This document shows positions 23,784 through 26,381 of a stretch of DNA of 26,381 nucleotides, piece by piece; positions within the stretch are counted from its first letter, which is position 1, and each line of letters opens with the position of its first letter. The translations under genes and the position numbers were made by a program. This stretch comes from an uncultured Duganella sp. Its GTDB lineage: Bacteria; Pseudomonadota; Gammaproteobacteria; Burkholderiales; Burkholderiaceae. The notes under the pieces are model-generated. The model was not told the origin of the DNA. It did not search any database and was given only the letters and a program-made list of their open reading frames with translations. The stretch covers positions 1 through 26,381 of the forward strand of contig CAMLSG010000061.1 in NCBI GenBank assembly GCA_946482635.1. The letters are read 5' to 3'.

Positions 23784-25886
23784 TCAGGCTGCCAGCTTGG
23801 AAATGTCGGCCACGCGGTTCATCATGCCGTGCAGGGAAGACAGCAGCGCCAGGCGGTTGTTGCGCAGCGCGATATCCTCTGCCATCACCATCACGTCGTT
23901 GAAGAAGGCGTCGACTTCTTCCTTCAACTGCGCCAGGGTCTTCAGGGTGGCGCTGAAGTCGCCTTTGGCCCATGCGGCGTCCACTTCCGGCACCACGCGG
24001 CCCATGGCGGCGTGCAGGGCTTTTTCCGCAGCGTCCTGCAGCAGTTCGGCCTTGACCGTGGTGGCCTGTGCCAGCGCTTCCTCGTTCTTCTTCAGAATGT
24101 TGGTGATGCGCTTGTTGGCGCCGGCCAGCGAGACTGACTCCGGCAACGCGGCGAAGGCTTGCACGGCCTCCAGGCGCTGCACGATGTCGTCCAGGCGGTC
24201 AGGATTCTGCGCCACGACAGCTTCGATCTCGTTCACGCTGAAGCCGCGCTCGCGCAGCATGCCGCGCAGGCGGTCGAGCATGAAGGCGGTGACTTCGGCG
24301 GTCGGATCCTTGAAGTTCGGCACGGCCACGAATTGCGCGACAGCGTCGCCCAGCAGGGCGGAGATGGACAGCGGCAGGCGCTTTTCCACCAGCATGCGCA
24401 GCACGCCCAGGGCGTGGCGGCGCAGCGCGAACGGGTCCTTGTCGCCGGTTGGCTGCAGGCCGATGGCCCAGATGCCGACCAGGGTTTCCACCTTGTCGGC
24501 CAGCGCCACGGCGGTGCCGGTGGCGGTGGACGGCAGGTTGTCGCCGGCGAAGCGCGGCTGGTAGTGCTCGGAAGCTGCCAGTGCGACTTCTTCGTGCTCG
24601 CCATCGTGGCGCGCATAGTAGGTGCCCATGATGCCTTGCAGCTCAGGGAATTCGCCCACCATATCGGTCAGCAGGTCGGCCTTGGACAGGCGGGCGGCGC
24701 GTTCGGCCAGCGCCTTGTCGCCGCCCAGGCGGCCGGCGATGGCGGCGGCCAGCGAGGTGACGCGCTCGGAGCGTTCGGCCTGGGTGCCCAGTTTGTTGTG
24801 GTACACGACGTTCTTCAACAGCGGCAGGCGCGATTCCAGCGACTTCTTCTTGTCCTGCTCGAAGAAGAACTTGGCGTCGGACAGGCGCGGGCGCACCACG
24901 CGCTCGTTGCCGCCGATGATGGCTGCCGGGGTGTCGGTCGCAATGTTCGACACGATCAGGAAGCGCGAGCGCAGCTTGCCGTTGGCGTCGGTCAGGGCGA
25001 AGTATTTCTGGTTGGTCTGCATGGTGAGGATCAGGCATTCCTGCGGCACGGCCAGGAATTCTTCCTCGAAGTGGCATTCGTACACGACCGGCCATTCGAC
25101 CAGGGACGACACTTCTTCCAGCAGCGCTTCCGGCATCAGAACCTGGTCGGCGCCGGCCTTTTGCAGCAGGGCGGCGCGGATGGCGTCCTTGCGCGCGTCG
25201 AAGCCTGCGACGACCTTGCCCGCGTCGGCCAGGGTGGCGGCGTAGGATTCGGCGTCGGCGATCGTCACTTCACGCTTGCCTGGCGCGGTCAGGAAGCGGT
25301 GGCCTTCGGTCTTGTTCGATGCGGTCAGGCCCAGCAAGGTCAGTGGCAGCACGGTCGCGCCATGCAGGGCGATCAGCGCGTGGGCCGGACGCACGAACTG
25401 CACGGTCTCGCCGTCCGGACGCTGGTAGCTCATGACCTTAGGAATTGGCAGCTTGGCGATGGTTTCTTCCAGCGCGGCCTGCGCGCCTGCCTGCAGGGCG
25501 GAGCCGGCGGCCAGCTTGGTATAGAAGAAGCTTTCGGCCTTGCCGTCCTGGGCGCGCTCCATGTCGGCGACGGCGATATGGGACAGGCCCATGGCGGCCA
25601 GTTTCTTGGTCAATGGCGCGGTCGGGTTGCCGTCGGCGTCCAGTGCGATGGCCACTGGCAGGATCTTTTCACGTACCTGCTTGTCCGGCGAGGTGGCGCG
25701 CACCTTGGTGATCGACACGGCCAGGCGGCGCGGGGTGGCATAAGTGGTGGCGACGCTGTCTTCTTCCAGGAAGTCGCGCGATTTCAGGCCGTTGACGATG
25801 CCGGAGGCGAAAGCGGCGCCCAGCTTGGACAGGGCTTTCGGCGGCAGTTCTTCGGTCAGCAGTTCGATGAGCAGGGTCTGATTCAT
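23784..25886 (-). CDS. glyS: Glycyl-tRNA synthetase beta subunit
   Basis: A 700-residue protein, the full length for GlyS. The N-terminus [20 protein letters not shown] and internal [35 protein letters not shown] block (about 24420-24510) are characteristic, and the C-terminal helices form the DALR-like anticodon-binding part. Together with GlyQ it makes the alpha2beta2 enzyme that charges tRNA-Gly. It starts 13 bases after the glyQ stop and ends 1 base before gmhB. No T-box or other leader is visible between glyQ and glyS, as expected outside Firmicutes. Confidence 0.98.
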   Translation of the reverse strand: MNQTLLIELLTEELPPKALSKLGAAFASGIVNGLKSRDFLEEDSVATTYATPRRLAVSITKVRATSPDKQVREKILPVAIALDADGNPTAPLTKKLAAMGLSHIAVADMERAQDGKAESFFYTKLAAGSALQAGAQAALEETIAKLPIPKVMSYQRPDGETVQFVRPAHALIALHGATVLPLTLLGLTASNKTEGHRFLTAPGKREVTIADAESYAATLADAGKVVAGFDARKDAIRAALLQKAGADQVLMPEALLEEVSSLVEWPVVYECHFEEEFLAVPQECLILTMQTNQKYFALTDANGKLRSRFLIVSNIATDTPAAIIGGNERVVRPRLSDAKFFFEQDKKKSLESRLPLLKNVVYHNKLGTQAERSERVTSLAAAIAGRLGGDKALAERAARLSKADLLTDMVGEFPELQGIMGTYYARHDGEHEEVALAASEHYQPRFAGDNLPSTATGTAVALADKVETLVGIWAIGLQPTGDKDPFALRRHALGVLRMLVEKRLPLSISALLGDAVAQFVAVPNFKDPTAEVTAFMLDRLRGMLRERGFSVNEIEAVVAQNPDRLDDIVQRLEAVQAFAALPESVSLAGANKRITNILKKNEEALAQATTVKAELLQDAAEKALHAAMGRVVPEVDAAWAKGDFSATLKTLAQLKEEVDAFFNDVMVMAEDIALRNNRLALLSSLHGMMNRVADISKLAA

Positions 25887-25899
25887 GTTCGGTATTCTT

Positions 25900-26381
25900 T
25901 TATTTGGCGACCATCGGGAAGCCGAGGCGTTCGCGGGACTCGTAGTAGGCCTGGGCGACCATGCGCGACAGGTTGCGCACGCGGCCGATATAGGCGGCGC
26001 GCTCGGTCACGGAAATGGCGCCGCGGGCGTCCAGCATATTGAAGCTGTGCGAGGCTTTCATGATCTGCTCGTAGGCCGGCAGGGTCAGTTGCAGCTCGAT
26101 CAGGCGCTTCGCTTCCGATTCGTGGTTGGCGAATTGCGCGAACAGCAGGTCGGTGTTGGCGTGCTCGAAGTTGTAGGTGGACTGTTCCACTTCGTTCTGG
26201 TGGAACACGTCGCCGTATTTCAGCTGCTTCTTCTCCCCGTTCTCTTCCCACTCGGTCCACACCAGGTCGTAGACGTTTTCCACGCCCTGCAGGTACATGG
26301 CCAGGCGCTCGACGCCGTAGGTGATCTCGCCCAGCACAGGCTTGCAATCGAGGCCGCCCACTTGCTGGAAGTAGGTGAACT
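25900..26381 (-). CDS. glyQ: Glycyl-tRNA synthetase alpha subunit (5' end outside window)
   Basis: The C-terminal ~160 residues of GlyQ. The frame is open to the window edge, beginning [15 protein letters not shown], so the catalytic N-terminal part lies outside. Diagnostic blocks are [61 protein letters not shown] and the ending LGFPMVAK. It is the first visible gene of the minus-strand glyQ-glyS-gmhB-plsC-metallopeptidase-DUF2233 run. The promoter would lie beyond the window. Confidence 0.97.
   Translation of the reverse strand, partial: FTYFQQVGGLDCKPVLGEITYGVERLAMYLQGVENVYDLVWTEWEENGEKKQLKYGDVFHQNEVEQSTYNFEHANTDLLFAQFANHESEAKRLIELQLTLPAYEQIMKASHSFNMLDARGAISVTERAAYIGRVRNLSRMVAQAYYESRERLGFPMVAK

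Noticed and set aside
24159..26042. Open frame of over 600 codons on the plus strand opposite glyS
   Set aside because: A mirror frame of glyS with low-complexity Gly/Gln/His composition and no motif. glyS is certain.
1..26381. Mobile elements, CRISPR arrays, tRNA or rRNA genes, toxin-antitoxin or defence genes
   Set aside because: No transposase, integrase, spaced direct repeats, cloverleaf or rRNA sequence was seen. The gene content and base bias are those of conserved chromosome.

Overview
The window reads as core chromosome of a high-GC betaproteobacterium, most likely Oxalobacteraceae (Massilia/Duganella/Janthinobacterium type). The reasons are the strong G/C third-position bias, the Burkholderiales-type gene order glyQ-glyS-gmhB-plsC-metallopeptidase, a betaproteobacterial H-NS-like protein and an ApaH with the GDLQGC motif. 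The taxonomic call is inference from protein character, not from a search. I see no rRNA, tRNA, CRISPR array, insertion sequence, phage gene or integration scar, and no gap longer than about 210 bases between genes.

Layout. (1) 1-3944, plus strand: the 3' part of a large ChpA/PilL-type hybrid chemotaxis kinase of the type IV pilus (twitching) system, closed by a textbook terminator. (2) 4005-5911: a YdcF-like membrane-anchored protein, tail-to-tail with a DNA photolyase on the minus strand. (3) 6096-11104, plus strand: a tightly packed, mostly overlapping run yqgE/algH - ruvX (yqgF) - pyrR - pyrB - pyrC' - acyltransferase - small lipoprotein. (4) 11101-11946, minus strand: apaH. (5) 12154-17283, plus strand: a WecA-like polyprenyl-phosphate sugar-1-phosphate transferase, an H-NS-like protein, phosphomannomutase/phosphoglucomutase, heptosyltransferase I (waaC) and Kdo transferase (waaA), together an envelope polysaccharide/LPS inner-core block. 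(6) 17375-20883, plus strand: a secreted amidohydrolase fused to a CIA30-like domain, then a DesK/DesR-type two-component pair. (7) 20880-26381, minus strand: glyQ (partial) - glyS - gmhB - plsC-like - YgjP-like metallopeptidase - DUF2233 lipoprotein, one closely spaced operon.

How they fit together. Several genes serve the envelope: GmhB makes the heptose precursor, WaaC and WaaA build the LPS inner core, the mutase supplies sugar phosphates, the WecA-like enzyme starts a lipid-linked glycan, and two PlsC-like acyltransferases supply or remodel phospholipid. The pyr block covers the second step of pyrimidine synthesis. The dihydroorotase-like PyrC' has lost most catalytic residues and probably serves as a structural partner of aspartate transcarbamoylase, as in Pseudomonas.

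I did not find a clearly new defence, mobile or signalling system. The most rewarding items are the degenerate PyrC', the amidohydrolase-CIA30 fusion next to a DesKR pair, the octapeptide repeat in the ChpA linker, the DUF2233 lipoprotein and metallopeptidase at the end of the glyQS operon, and the repeated ACAGT motifs between the photolyase gene and yqgE.
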